Source of the DNA: Streptomyces sp. CB03234 | GTDB taxonomy: Bacteria; Actinomycetota; Actinomycetes; Streptomycetales; Streptomycetaceae | DNA: 64,000 bases | Direction: 5' to 3' | Assembly: GCF_001905885.1 (NCBI RefSeq) | Contig: NZ_LIYH01000004.1 | Span: forward strand, 800,115-864,114 | Shown here: piece by piece, positions 6,979-15,517 of the stretch | Numbering within the stretch: position 1 is the stretch's first letter | Layout: every line of letters begins with the position of its first letter | The notes under the pieces: model-generated | Seen by the model: only the letters and a program-made list of their open reading frames with translations | Databases searched by the model: none | What the model was told of the DNA's origin: nothing | Made by a program: the position numbers and the translations under genes

Positions 6979-8295
6979 TCAGTCGTCGACGCGGTCCAGG
7001 ACGTCGCCGAGGTCGACGAACGCGAAGTTCGTGGCCGCACGGCCGCCGTCCACCGGCGTGTCGTGGCCGTCCTGGACGACCAGCAGGCCGTGCGGGTACT
7101 TCGTACCGAGCGGGGCGTTGAGGACGGCGGCGCCGTCGCACTCCTCCGACCCGTCGAGGGCGCCGTCGGCCGTGGCGGTGACCCGGAAGCCGCCCTCGTA
7201 CTCGTTCGCGTCCTCCAGTTCCCGGTCGTACAGGGCGAAGGTGTCGTCGCCCTGGCTGGAGGCGAGGACGTAGCCGTCACCGTCGGCCTCGGTGAGCAGG
7301 GCCAGGCCCTCGACGTCGGCCGCCAGGCGGGTGCCGCCGAAGCCCGGGTCGGCACCGGGGGCGCACTCCTCGCTCTCCTCGTCGTACACGGCCGGTACGC
7401 CGTACTCGCGGACGCGGTCGACGAGCTGCGGCGCGGCGCCCGTCAGGTCCGCGCGCATGCGCCAGATGCCGACGTCCTCCTGTCCGGCGTACAGCATGCC
7501 GTTGGCCGGGTCGACGACCATGCCCTCGACCTGGGGCAGCTCGCCCGGCTCGCCGCAGGGCGTCCACGACGTGCCGTCGGGCAGCCGGAACGAGGACGGC
7601 AGGTCCAGGCTGCGGACCTTGCGGTAGGTGACCGTCCCGGCGGGGGTGGGGGTGAGCTCCAGCAGGGCGATGGTGGTGCGGTCGCGGCGGCTGACGAGGG
7701 CGTAGGAGCGGCCGGTCGCGGGGTCCGTCCAGGTGGCGAGGCCGTAGGCGGTGTGCTGGTCGTTGATCTCCTCCTGGTCCGCGGAGAAGACCGGCGGGGC
7801 GGCGGGGTCGGTGATGTCGGTGAGCGGGCCGGCGGCGCGGCCGGGTGCGATGCGGTGGATACGGAGCCGGTCGTGGCCGCGGTCGGTCGTCACCGCGACG
7901 TCCGCGCGGCCGGACGGCAGCCGCAGACCGTGGACGAGGTCGACGTTGTTGAAGCGGCCGGGCGCGTCGTCCGGACCGGCGGCCGGGGGAGCGGGGACCG
8001 ACTGCACCTCGCGGGCGTCGAGGTCGTACACCCGCAGGCCGCCTTCCTTGGCGGTGGCGATGACCAGGCTGCGGTCGGGCTGGGCGGCGTTGCGCCAGAT
8101 CGCCGGGTCGTCGGCGTCGGCGCTGCCGCCCGCCTCGTCGTCGTACAGCGTGGCGGTCTCCGCGCGGGGCGCGACGCCGGGCAGTGGCCTGAGCGTGCCG
8201 GGGGCGTGGGCGCCGGCGGGAAGGGTGGCGGTGAGCGCCGCCAGTGCCGTACCGAGGACGAGCGCGGCCGACCGGACGGGACGGTGCCTGAACAC
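6979..8295 (-). CDS. Secreted beta-propeller phytase
   Basis: 438 residues starting at GTG 8293-8295 (AAGGGG upstream) with an N-terminal signal peptide ending near AGAHA. Beta-propeller phytase marks are DADDPAIW (residues 60-67), FNNVDLVHGLRLP, QEEINDQHTAYGL, QVEGMVVDPANG, DVEGLALL and SSQGDDTFALYDR; the acidic residues in these blades bind the catalytic calcium ions. The enzyme releases phosphate from phytate outside the cell. The upstream region carries 11-bp phased repeats resembling a PHO box, which fits phosphate control by PhoP. The length is normal for the family. Confidence 0.9.
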   Translation of the reverse strand: MFRHRPVRSAALVLGTALAALTATLPAGAHAPGTLRPLPGVAPRAETATLYDDEAGGSADADDPAIWRNAAQPDRSLVIATAKEGGLRVYDLDAREVQSVPAPPAAGPDDAPGRFNNVDLVHGLRLPSGRADVAVTTDRGHDRLRIHRIAPGRAAGPLTDITDPAAPPVFSADQEEINDQHTAYGLATWTDPATGRSYALVSRRDRTTIALLELTPTPAGTVTYRKVRSLDLPSSFRLPDGTSWTPCGEPGELPQVEGMVVDPANGMLYAGQEDVGIWRMRADLTGAAPQLVDRVREYGVPAVYDEESEECAPGADPGFGGTRLAADVEGLALLTEADGDGYVLASSQGDDTFALYDRELEDANEYEGGFRVTATADGALDGSEECDGAAVLNAPLGTKYPHGLLVVQDGHDTPVDGGRAATNFAFVDLGDVLDRVDD

Positions 8296-8350
8296 GAGAG
8301 GGAACCCCTTGCTGTCGGGAGCATGGCAAGCCGGTGTCGAGTCTCGGGTG

Positions 8351-8394
8351 ATTCGGTGACCGACTGCCTTACGCAGGGTGTGCCCCTCGTGAAC
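8351..8394 (-). promoter_or_regulatory. Probable PHO box (PhoP direct repeats) upstream of phytase
   Basis: On the minus strand four consecutive 11-bp units start GTTCACG, GCACACC, GTAAGGC and GGTCACC. Units 1, 2 and 4 fit the Streptomyces PhoP repeat (G-T/G-TCACC-like start). The site is about 60-100 bases upstream of a phytase start codon, a natural PhoP target. Confidence 0.55.
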
Positions 8395-8420
8395 TCATCC
8401 CGTCATGGTCCACCCGTCGC

Positions 8421-9317
8421 TCAGGTGGGCGCACCCGGCGCGGGCGCCTCGGCGGGCATCTCCTCGGGCACCTTCACGGGGCCGGGCGCCGGCCCGGGCG
8501 CGGGACCGGGCGCCGGACCGCCGGGTTCGAAGCCGGCCAGCATCCGCTCCAGTTCCCGCTGGTCGGGGCCGAGGAAGGGGTCGGCACCGGGCGCGGCGCT
8601 GATCGCGTCGACCATCCGGGGTGTGAGGCCGGTGGCCGGCGGCAGGTGCGTGCCCAGCACGATCTCGGGGTCCATCTCCCGCAGAGGCCGCACGGTGGCG
8701 AGGTACTTGTCGACGTCCACGGTGTGCACCCACGGGCTGTCGACGGTGGCCCACAGCAGCTGCGCGGCCCGCAACTGCTCCGGAACCAGCGCCCCCGCGT
8801 CATCGCCCTCGGCGAGGTCCGCGCTCGGCATGGGCGCCCCGAAGCAGTCCGAACTGAAGCAGGCGCGCGACCTGGCGTCGTAGAAACCCACCGTCGCGGG
8901 ATTGTCGAAGAGCGGCGGCCGGAACGCGGCGAGCGTACGGTCACCGACGTCCAGAAACTGGCCCGGGTTCAGCAGGAACACCCGCTCCAGGGGCAGTGGC
9001 CGTTCGGTGGACATGATCCCGGCACCGATGTACGTGGTGACGATCCGCGCCTGCGGAGCCGCCTCCAGCAGCGCGAACAGCCCGCCCGTGTGGTCCCGGT
9101 CGGGGTGGGTCAGCCATATCCACCGCACGTCGGCGGGGTCGATCGCCGAGCCGAGCACCTCCAGGAAGTCCCGGTCGGGCAGACCGAGACCGGTGTCCAC
9201 GACAACCGGCGCCTCGGCGTGCAGGACAAAGGCGTTGACCGGCAGGAAACCGATGCCGGGCACCTCCAGACAGTCCGCGAGGACAGTGATGTCGCGGCCG
9301 ACTCTGTGCATGGTCAT
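8421..9317 (-). CDS. Metallo-beta-lactamase-fold protein, ODP (diiron)-like
   Basis: 298 residues from ATG 9315-9317 with CGGAG upstream. The N-terminal 230 residues have the MBL fold: a first strand VVVDTGLGLPD, the metal motif HPDRDHTGG (residues 71-79), then LNPGQFLDVGDRTL and SSDCFGAPMP, and a final GTHLPPATG. Asp at the third motif position (H-x-D-x-D-H), where ordinary MBL enzymes have His, points to the ODP branch that includes the diiron domain of flavodiiron proteins, but no flavodoxin domain follows. The C-terminus is a PAPGPAPG-type repeat tail. Substrate unknown. Confidence 0.8.
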   Translation of the reverse strand: MTMHRVGRDITVLADCLEVPGIGFLPVNAFVLHAEAPVVVDTGLGLPDRDFLEVLGSAIDPADVRWIWLTHPDRDHTGGLFALLEAAPQARIVTTYIGAGIMSTERPLPLERVFLLNPGQFLDVGDRTLAAFRPPLFDNPATVGFYDARSRACFSSDCFGAPMPSADLAEGDDAGALVPEQLRAAQLLWATVDSPWVHTVDVDKYLATVRPLREMDPEIVLGTHLPPATGLTPRMVDAISAAPGADPFLGPDQRELERMLAGFEPGGPAPGPAPGPAPGPVKVPEEMPAEAPAPGAPT

Positions 9318-9938
9318 GGTGGAACTCCGATGCCCCCCGGCAGTGGAGAACGCTCGCGGCCGCCGACAGGAAGCCGGCCCGGTCCCGCCGGTACCGCGCT
9401 CCCCACTCCTCCATGGTGGTCCCACCCGCCCGGGACAGAAAGCTCATTGCCCTACAAAAAAAGCAGGTACGTACGGCACCTTCGCCACCGCCAAGGCTTG
9501 GCGGCACCCGCGTGGTCGCCGGGACCTTCGCGCCCTCCGCGCCCTTCCCGGTCTCCTGGGACTTCAGCACGAGGTCGTCCTTGCCGACCCACATGTCGAT
9601 GGCGACCGGCGTCATGCCCCGCTTCTTCGCCATGGCGACGTAACCGTCGCGGGTGTCCTTCGCCAGGGCGGGCCCGCTGTACGCCACGCCGTCGACCCGG
9701 TCGCGGTTCATGATCGTGGCGGCCGGCTTCCGCTGGCACAGCATCTCGGACGGGCACCCCACCAGCACCATCGCGAGCGCCGCCGCCGCGGCGGCTGCCC
9801 GCCCGCTCGCCGCGGCGGTGGAGTTCGGGCGCGGGAGCCGGTGGTACTCGGTCTGGCAGCCGTTTCGGCCACCGGCGTGCGTGCGTGTGCGTGCGCGCCG
9901 GAATGGAGGCACGGTGGCAGCATCGGAGAGGAGCGGTC
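9318..9938. other. Gene-poor stretch with a lipoprotein remnant
   Basis: No intact gene between the MBL protein and the SpoIIE-type phosphatase. It contains the lipoprotein remnant listed separately, an A-tract at 9456-9462 and short GTGCGT repeats near 9880-9897. Confidence 0.6.
9480..9840 (-). pseudogene. Remnant of a secreted lipoprotein (LppX/LprG-like)
   Basis: On the minus strand a hydrophobic stretch ends in the lipobox LVGC and is followed by GVAYSGPALAKDT, DGYVAMAKKRGM, TPVAIDMWVGKDDLVLKSQ and KVPATTR. Streptomyces lipoproteins of this type continue with a TTT-Y-D-YG-KV strand and have a much longer region before GVAYSG. Here the central part of the N-terminal domain is missing, and after KVPATTR the frame runs into unrelated sequence. 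No start codon or ribosome-binding site precedes the signal segment. It therefore looks doubly truncated. Confidence 0.45.
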
Positions 9939-12083
9939 ATGGGCGGCGCAGAGGGCATCCCGGCCGACCGTGGCGCGGTGGGCGGCGGGCCGGCTGCGAG
10001 GCCGCGAGCCAGAGCGGGGGCGGGGGCGGGAGCCGGGGCGGCCGAGCCGTCGTCGGCCGAAGGCCTGCTGGACGTCCTGGGCGTGGCCGCTGTGGTGCTG
10101 GACGCGGAGGGGCGCATCGTGCTGTGGAGCCCGCAGGCCGAGAAACTGCTGGGCTACACGGCCGAGGAGGCGCTGGGCCGGTACGCCGCGCAGCTCATGG
10201 TCGCGGAAGAGCACTTCCAGCAGGTGCTCCACCTGTTCGACCGGGTGATGAGCAGCGGGGACGCGTGGTCGGGGGAGTTCCCCGTACGGCACAAGGACGG
10301 CACCGCGCGGGTGCTGGAGTTCCGCAACATGCGGCTCCTGGACGACCGGGGCGACTACTACGCCCTGGGTCTCGCCACCGACCAGGCGACGCTGCGCAAG
10401 GTGGAGCGGGACCTGGCGCTCTCGGTGCGGCTGGTGGACCAGTCCCCGATCGGGCTGGCGGTGGTGGACACGGACCTGCGGTACGTGGGGGTCAACGCCG
10501 CCCTGGAACGCATCGACGGCCTGAGCGCCGAAGAGCACAACGGCCGGCGGGTCGCCGAGCTCCTCCCGTTCGTCAACGCCGCGTCGGCCGAGGAGTCGAT
10601 GCGCAGGGTCCTGGACAGCGGCGTACCGCTGCTCGACCGCCAGATGGTGGGCCGTACCCCCGCCGACCCGGACACCGATCACGCCTGGTCGGTGTCGCTG
10701 TACCGGCTGGAGGACGTGGGCGGCCGGGTGCTGGGGCTGGCCATCTCGGTGATCGACGTGACCGACCGCTACCGCGCGGCGACGGAGGCCGAGCGTGCAC
10801 GCGACCGCCTGGCTCTGGTCGCGGACGCGTCGGTACGCGTCGGCACCACGCTCGACCTGGAGCAGACCGCCCGGGAGCTGGCCGACATCGCCGTGCCGGA
10901 GCTGGCCGACGTCGCCGCCGTCGACCTCCTGGACACCGTGCTGGAAGGCCGCCCCGGCCGCGTACCGGCCGACGGCCCGGCAGTCATCCGCGCCCTGGCC
11001 GTCGCCGCCGCCTATCCGACCGCCGCGGTCCAGGCCGCCGACCCCCCGGGCGAACCCGCCCACTACAGCGCCGACCGGCTCGTCACCCGCTGCGTACGCA
11101 CCGCCCGGCCGGTCATGGTGCCCGAGGTCGACGAGGACGCCCTGTCGTGCATCGCCCGGGACGATCACGCGGCGCGGCTCCTGGCGCGGGCCGGCGTCCA
11201 CTCGTACCTGGCCGTGCCGTTGATCGCCCGCGGCGAGGTCCTCGGCGCCCTCGACCTCAAACGCGCCCGCAACCCCCTGCCGTTCACCGACGACGACGCC
11301 CTGCTCGCGAGCGACCTGGCCGCCCGCGCGGCGGTGTGCATCGACAACGCCCGCCTCTTCCGCCAGCAGCGCGAGACTGCGCTGACCCTCCAGCGCAGCC
11401 TGCTCCCGGAGACGCCCCGCCATCTCGTCGGGCTGGACGTCGCCTCCCGCTACCAGCCGGCCGGGGTGGGCAGCGAGGTGGGGGGCGACTGGTTCGACAT
11501 CATCCCCATGGACGACGGGCGGACCGCCCTCGTGGTGGGCGACGTCATGGGCAGTGGCATCAACGCGGCCACCACCATGGGCCGGCTGCGCACCGCCACC
11601 CAGACCCTGTCCCGGCTCGCCCTCGAACCGGCGGAGGTCCTCCGGCACCTCGACGAGATCACCGCCGGCCTGGAACCCTCACTCGCCACATGCGTGTACG
11701 CCGTGTACGACTCCCGCCGCGGCCAGTGCTGCCTCTGCACCGCCGGCCACCCCCCGCCCGTACTCATCCGCGCCGGTGACGGCCCCCGACTCCTCGACCT
11801 CCCCACCGGCGCCCCCCTGGGCGTCGGCGGCGTCCCCTTCCACGACGTCACGGCCGAACTGGCCCCGGGCGACCGGCTGGTGCTCTACACCGACGGCCTG
11901 GTCGAAACCCGCGACCAGGACATCGACACCCGTCTCGAACAGCTGCTCCAGCTCCTCCGCACCCCGGACCCCACCCTGGAGGACACCTGCGACCGCCTCC
12001 TGCGCGAGCTGCGGTACGGCGGCAACCACGACGACGTCGCCCTCCTCGTCGCGCGCGTCCGCGACCGGGAACCGTCTCCGTGA
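9939..12083 (+). CDS. PAS-PAS-GAF-SpoIIE (PPM) protein phosphatase, RsbU-like
   Basis: 714 residues from ATG 9939, with GGAGAGGAG directly upstream. A disordered N-terminus of about 45 residues is followed by PAS 1 (DVLGVAAVVLDAEGRIVLWS), PAS 2 (SPIGLAVVDTDLRYVGVN), a GAF domain (LDLEQTARELADIAVPELAD ... AVPLIARGEVLGALDLKR) and a C-terminal SpoIIE/PP2C phosphatase. Phosphatase marks are LQRSLLPE, VGGDWFDIIPMDDGR, VGDVMGSG, TAGHPPPVL, LYTDGLVE and GGNHDDVALLV, including the metal-binding Asp residues. Such proteins dephosphorylate anti-anti-sigma factors in stress and development signalling. No kinase or sigma gene is adjacent. It is convergent with the DinB gene, 18 bases apart. Confidence 0.92.
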   Translation: MGGAEGIPADRGAVGGGPAARPRARAGAGAGAGAAEPSSAEGLLDVLGVAAVVLDAEGRIVLWSPQAEKLLGYTAEEALGRYAAQLMVAEEHFQQVLHLFDRVMSSGDAWSGEFPVRHKDGTARVLEFRNMRLLDDRGDYYALGLATDQATLRKVERDLALSVRLVDQSPIGLAVVDTDLRYVGVNAALERIDGLSAEEHNGRRVAELLPFVNAASAEESMRRVLDSGVPLLDRQMVGRTPADPDTDHAWSVSLYRLEDVGGRVLGLAISVIDVTDRYRAATEAERARDRLALVADASVRVGTTLDLEQTARELADIAVPELADVAAVDLLDTVLEGRPGRVPADGPAVIRALAVAAAYPTAAVQAADPPGEPAHYSADRLVTRCVRTARPVMVPEVDEDALSCIARDDHAARLLARAGVHSYLAVPLIARGEVLGALDLKRARNPLPFTDDDALLASDLAARAAVCIDNARLFRQQRETALTLQRSLLPETPRHLVGLDVASRYQPAGVGSEVGGDWFDIIPMDDGRTALVVGDVMGSGINAATTMGRLRTATQTLSRLALEPAEVLRHLDEITAGLEPSLATCVYAVYDSRRGQCCLCTAGHPPPVLIRAGDGPRLLDLPTGAPLGVGGVPFHDVTAELAPGDRLVLYTDGLVETRDQDIDTRLEQLLQLLRTPDPTLEDTCDRLLRELRYGGNHDDVALLVARVRDREPSP

Positions 12084-12101
12084 CGCACCGGCGCCCCGGG
12101 T

Positions 12102-12698
12102 CTACTGCCCCACGCGGCCGTCGATCCGCTCACGAAGGAAGTCGGCGTGGCCGTTGTGCCGGGCGTACTCCTCGATCATGTGCACCAGCACCTCACGAAG
12201 CTGCACCGGCTTTTCGCCGTTCGTGCCGGTGAGGCCGAGATCGGACGCCTCGGCCACGAACCGTTCCGCGAACGCGCCCTCCGCCCGCCATGTGGCCCAG
12301 GCCTCCGCGACGACCCCGGGGTCGGGCACCGCGCCGTTGAAGTCCTCGTCGGGGTCGGCACCGGAGCGGTAGTGCAGCGGCAGGTCCTGTCCCGCCATCA
12401 CCCGCCGGAACCACTTCTGTTCCACCCGTGCCATGTGGCGTACGAGTCCCAGCAGCGACAGATTCGACGGCTCCACCGAACGACGAGCCAGCGCCGCGGC
12501 ATCAAGACCGGAGCACTTCAGCTCGAGCGTCAGCCGCTGGTCGCGCAAATACCCGGCGAGGACGGCCCGTTCGCCCGCGAACCCCCCATCGGTCCGCGCG
12601 TCCTCGTCGGGTGCGACGAACATGTTCGACCACCCGAAGCGCCGGGCAGCCTGCTGCTCACGGTGTGCGCTGACATCGTCCGGCATGCCCAAGATCAT
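12102..12698 (-). CDS. DinB-family (DUF664) four-helix protein
   Basis: Up to 198 residues from ATG 12696-12698; an in-frame ATG at 12684-12686 (MPDDVSAH) is equally possible because neither has a strong ribosome-binding site. The core matches DUF664/DinB proteins: ERAVLAGYLRDQRLTLELKC, SLLGLVRHMARVEQKWF with a metal-type His, and LREVLVHMIEEYARHNGHADFLRE with two further His. Members are often mycothiol- or bacillithiol-dependent transferases. It is 18 bases downstream of the methyltransferase gene on the same strand, so it may be transcribed with it. The specific reaction is unknown. Confidence 0.85.
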   Translation of the reverse strand: MILGMPDDVSAHREQQAARRFGWSNMFVAPDEDARTDGGFAGERAVLAGYLRDQRLTLELKCSGLDAAALARRSVEPSNLSLLGLVRHMARVEQKWFRRVMAGQDLPLHYRSGADPDEDFNGAVPDPGVVAEAWATWRAEGAFAERFVAEASDLGLTGTNGEKPVQLREVLVHMIEEYARHNGHADFLRERIDGRVGQ

Positions 12699-12716
12699 GG
12701 GCGATCCGCGCCGGAT

Positions 12717-13496
12717 TTACCAGTGCGCGGACCGGGAAAGCGATCGCCCAGGCGGGGCACCGCCCCTGGGCTCGCCGGAGCCGGTCCGTCCCGCCGGCTC
12801 CGCAGCCGGTCTGTGGGCGAGGACGCAGACGTGCGGCCGCCTCCCCGGTTCGTCGGGCGCCTGCTCCGACCGCGCGGTGACGACGAGGCCGGCCTGCCCC
12901 AGCAGTTCGGTGAGACGGTCCACGGGCAGGAAGTAGGACTCGTACGACACCGGGTGGCCATACGCCTGTGACGGGCGCCGGCGTTCGTCGCCGACGTACC
13001 CGCCCAGCAGCAGGTGACCGCCGGGAGCGAGCGTGCGATGGAACTCGGCGAACACCACCGGCAGCCACTCCGGCGGTGTGTGATGGGTGGAGTACCAGGC
13101 CAGGATGCCGCCGAGCGTGCCGCTCCCCAGTCCCACCGCGGTCATGGAGCCCACGGCGAACGGCAGGCCGGGGAAGGCCTGCTGGGCCAGCCCGACCATG
13201 TTCGGCGACAAGTCGATGCCCAGCATGCGCAGGCCCAGCCCGGCCAGGTGTGCCGTCACCAGGCCAGGCCCGCACCCCAGGTCCGCGACCGGCCGTGCGG
13301 GGTCGGTGCGGCGCACGAGTTCGGCGAACGCGGCCAGCATCGCCAGGGCCGTCGGCCCCATCTCGGTCGGTGGCTTGACGAGCCTGACGTAGTCGGCGGC
13401 GACGGTGTCGTACGACTGCCTGACGGCGGCCAGGTGGGACGGTTCGGTCACGTGGCAGGCCGAGGTGAAGCCATCGGCACGGGGAGGGCTCTTCAC
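12717..13496 (-). CDS. Class I SAM-dependent methyltransferase
   Basis: 259 residues from GTG 13494-13496, which overlaps the stop of the upstream YdeI gene by four bases (GTGA); an internal GTG at 13449-13451 is an alternative. SAM-binding motif I is VADLGCGPGLVTAHL (about residues 70-84), followed by LGIDLSPNMVGLAQQAFP (acidic end of strand 2) and LGGILAWYSTHHTP. The later RTLAPGGHLLLGGYVGD is the usual motif III region. The family is broad (UbiE/Methyltransf_11-like) and the substrate cannot be assigned. The last 35 residues are Pro/Arg-rich and variable. Confidence 0.85.
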   Translation of the reverse strand: MKSPPRADGFTSACHVTEPSHLAAVRQSYDTVAADYVRLVKPPTEMGPTALAMLAAFAELVRRTDPARPVADLGCGPGLVTAHLAGLGLRMLGIDLSPNMVGLAQQAFPGLPFAVGSMTAVGLGSGTLGGILAWYSTHHTPPEWLPVVFAEFHRTLAPGGHLLLGGYVGDERRRPSQAYGHPVSYESYFLPVDRLTELLGQAGLVVTARSEQAPDEPGRRPHVCVLAHRPAAEPAGRTGSGEPRGGAPPGRSLSRSAHW

Positions 13497-14068
13497 TCCC
13501 GACCTTCCGTCAGCAGCGTGCGCAGCGCTTTGTCGAGCCGGGCCCGCCTGGTCTCCGGTGTGGGCGCCTGAAGCAGTGGCAGGATGATCAGATAACGTCC
13601 CGTCCTGTCGAGCGCGTCAAAAGCCTCCTTGGCCCCCGGGTCCGCATCAAGGGCCGCGGCCAGATCGGGCGGCACCGTCGCCGTCTTCTGCGACTCGTAG
13701 GCCCGCGCCCATCGCCCGTCCTCCTGCGCCCTGCGTACCTCGGCCAGCCCGGGCTCGCGCATCCGGCCCGCGGCGGTCAGCATCGCGACCTTTTCGACGT
13801 TGACCTGCGACCAGAGGCTGTTGGGCCGGCGCGGCACGTACTTCTGCAGGTAGTGGTCCTCGTCGAGAGACCGCCGCTGCCCGGAGATCCAGCCGTAGCA
13901 CAGCCCGACGTCGACGGCCTCGTCGCTCGTCACTGACGGGATGCCGGACTTCGCCTTGGCCATCTTGATCCACACACCCTCGTGGCGTGTGCAGTGACCG
14001 GCCAGCCACCTCTCGAACGCCTCGGCGTCCGCGAAGGCGATGATCCGCACTCCGTCGAGTTCGTCCAT
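13493..14068 (-). CDS. YdeI/OmpD-associated family protein
   Basis: 191 residues from ATG 14066-14068. The N-terminal half is diagnostic: AFADAEAFERWLAGHCTRHEGVW, then KSGIPSVTSDEAVDVGLCYGWISGQ and KYVPRRPNSLWSQVNVEKVAML. The C-terminus is the usual basic helical tail ending in LDKALRTLLTEGRE. Function is unknown across the family. It is the first gene of a YdeI - methyltransferase - (DinB) run with a 4-base overlap to the methyltransferase. No clear ribosome-binding site is seen for this start. Confidence 0.85.
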   Translation of the reverse strand: MDELDGVRIIAFADAEAFERWLAGHCTRHEGVWIKMAKAKSGIPSVTSDEAVDVGLCYGWISGQRRSLDEDHYLQKYVPRRPNSLWSQVNVEKVAMLTAAGRMREPGLAEVRRAQEDGRWARAYESQKTATVPPDLAAALDADPGAKEAFDALDRTGRYLIILPLLQAPTPETRRARLDKALRTLLTEGRE

Positions 14069-14152
14069 GGACCGACACGCTATCGCCCGTTCGATCCCCC
14101 ACCGGCTCGGGCGTGAGCCGTGACTGCTGATCGTTTGGGGCGTTGGTGGGTT

Positions 14153-14443
14153 ATGACCAAGACTCAGCGTGTTCTGGCCGTCCTCGTCTTTGCCGCCGGC
14201 GCTTCCGCACTGGCGGCCCCCACTGCGGGAGCGGCCATCGTGCCCGCTCCGGGGCCCCAGGGACCGTCCGTCCTCAACCGGGTCGACAACCTCGTGTCGA
14301 TCGCTGTCGCTCCCGAGCACCGTTCCCAGGTGCCCACGGTGACCGAGCAGCTCGGCGGCCTGGACGGGCTGCAGCGCCTGGGCGAGGCGCGACAGCTCAT
14401 CCAACCGGTGGCGCCGGTGCTGGGGCTGCTGCCGCTGGGCTAG
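14153..14443 (+). CDS. Small secreted protein, 96 aa, with IS insertion at its stop codon
   Basis: Start ATG 14153 after a GGTGGG stretch. The first 27 residues form a signal peptide (QRVLAVLVFAAGASALAAPTAGA) and the mature part is about 70 residues (PGPQGPSVLNRVDNLVSIAV ... LGLLPLG). No Cys, no recognised family. The TAG stop at 14441-14443 lies inside the 6-bp target duplication GCTAGG of the neighbouring IS481 element. The element therefore landed exactly on this stop codon, leaving the reading frame intact but separating the gene from its original 3' region at 15518. Confidence 0.7.
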   Translation: MTKTQRVLAVLVFAAGASALAAPTAGAAIVPAPGPQGPSVLNRVDNLVSIAVAPEHRSQVPTVTEQLGGLDGLQRLGEARQLIQPVAPVLGLLPLG

Positions 14444-14444
14444 G
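14439..14444. repeat. Left target-site duplication (GCTAGG) of the IS481 element
   Basis: GCTAGG immediately precedes the left inverted repeat and is repeated exactly at 15512-15517 after the right inverted repeat. Confidence 0.85.
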
Positions 14445-15511
14445 TGTTCTGTCCGGGGAGGTTGTGGACGGGTGAGTCAGGTCTCGGCTGAGGGATCTTG
14501 AACGGGTGAGAGCCTTCCGGTTCGGTGTGGATTGCGACGTCTACACCAACAGAAAGGCCCTCGTGGTCCACCGTAATGCACCCCTGACCGAGACCGGTCG
14601 CCTGCGTCTGGCCCGCTGCGTCGTCGAGGACGGCTGGCCGCTGCGCCGGGCCGCCGAACGCTTCCAGGTCTCACCGACCACCGCCCAGCGGTGGGCCGAT
14701 CGCTACCGCCAGCTCGGCGAGGCAGGGATGACCGACCGCTCCAGCCGCCCCCACCACAGCCCGCGCCGCACCCCAACCCACACCGAGCGCCGCATCATCA
14801 AGGTCCGGGTCCTGCGCCGGTGGGGACCGGCCCGCATCGCGCACCTGCTACGGCTGGTGCCCTCCACCGTGCACCGCGTCCTGACCCGTTACGGACTGGC
14901 CCGCCTTGCCCATCTGGACCGGGCGACGGGCCGTGCCATCCGCCGCTACGAACGAGACCGGCCCGGCGAACTAGTCCACGTCGACATCAAGAAGCTCGGC
15001 AACATCCCCGACGGCGGCGGCCACAAAGTCCTCGGCCGGGCTGCGGGGCGCAAGAACCGGACGAACGCCGGCTACAGCTACCTGCACACCGCCGTCGACG
15101 ACCACTCCCGCCTGGCCTACAGCGAGATACACACCGACGAGAAGAAGGAAACCGCCACCGCCTTCTGGAAACGGGCACACGCCTACTTCACCGAGTGCGG
15201 GATCACCGTGGAACGAGTGCTGACCGACAACGGCTCCTGCTACCGCTCACGCGGCTGGCGCGATGCCCTGGCAGCAGCCGGGATCACCCACAAGCGAACC
15301 CGGCCCTACCGGCCCCAGACCAACGGCAAGGTCGAACGCTTCAACCGCACCCTGCTGGACGAGTGGGCCTACGCACGGCCCTATCGGTCAGAGACCGAAC
15401 GCCGCAAAGCGTTCCCACAGTGGCTGCACTCCTACAATCACCACCGCGGACACACCGCCCTGAAAGGGCAACCACCCGCCAGCCGCGTCCCCAACCTCAC
15501 AAGGCAAAACA
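14445..15511 (+). mobile_element. Complete IS481-family insertion sequence, 1067 bp
   Basis: Left end TGTTCTGTCCGGGGAGG (14445 onward) and right end, read inward on the minus strand, TGTTTTGCCTTGTGAGG (from 15511). The two 24-bp termini match at about 18 positions and both begin TGTT, as expected for IS481. Perfect 6-bp direct repeats GCTAGG flank the element. One full-length transposase gene lies inside. Intact ends, target duplication and reading frame point to a fairly recent insertion. Confidence 0.88.
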
Positions 15512-15516
15512 GCTAG
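14563..15516 (+). CDS. IS481-family DDE transposase
   Basis: 317 residues from GTG 14563 (AAAGG upstream), the usual IS481 start VVHRNAPLTETGRLRL; the open frame to 14506 has no start signal. An N-terminal helix-turn-helix region (PLRRAAERFQVSPTTAQRWADR) is followed by a second HTH and the rve-type catalytic core: Asp in GELVHVDIKKLG, Asp in VERVLTDNGSCY and Glu in NGKVERFNRTLLDEW. The core is complete. Its stop codon (TAG 15514-15516) lies just outside the right inverted repeat, in the duplicated target sequence, so translation ends in host DNA. Confidence 0.93.
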   Translation: MVHRNAPLTETGRLRLARCVVEDGWPLRRAAERFQVSPTTAQRWADRYRQLGEAGMTDRSSRPHHSPRRTPTHTERRIIKVRVLRRWGPARIAHLLRLVPSTVHRVLTRYGLARLAHLDRATGRAIRRYERDRPGELVHVDIKKLGNIPDGGGHKVLGRAAGRKNRTNAGYSYLHTAVDDHSRLAYSEIHTDEKKETATAFWKRAHAYFTECGITVERVLTDNGSCYRSRGWRDALAAAGITHKRTRPYRPQTNGKVERFNRTLLDEWAYARPYRSETERRKAFPQWLHSYNHHRGHTALKGQPPASRVPNLTRQNS

Positions 15517-15517
15517 G
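15512..15517. repeat. Right target-site duplication (GCTAGG), supplies the transposase stop
   Basis: Exact copy of the left GCTAGG. The TAG at 15514-15516 within it is the stop codon of the transposase frame. The following 298 bases to the imine reductase end (15518-15815) hold no gene that I can support. Confidence 0.85.

Noticed and set aside
3972..7121. Plus-strand open frame of 1049 codons across the fluoride and haloperoxidase genes
   Set aside because: Runs through intergenic regions and opposite several real genes; Pro/Arg-rich with no domain.
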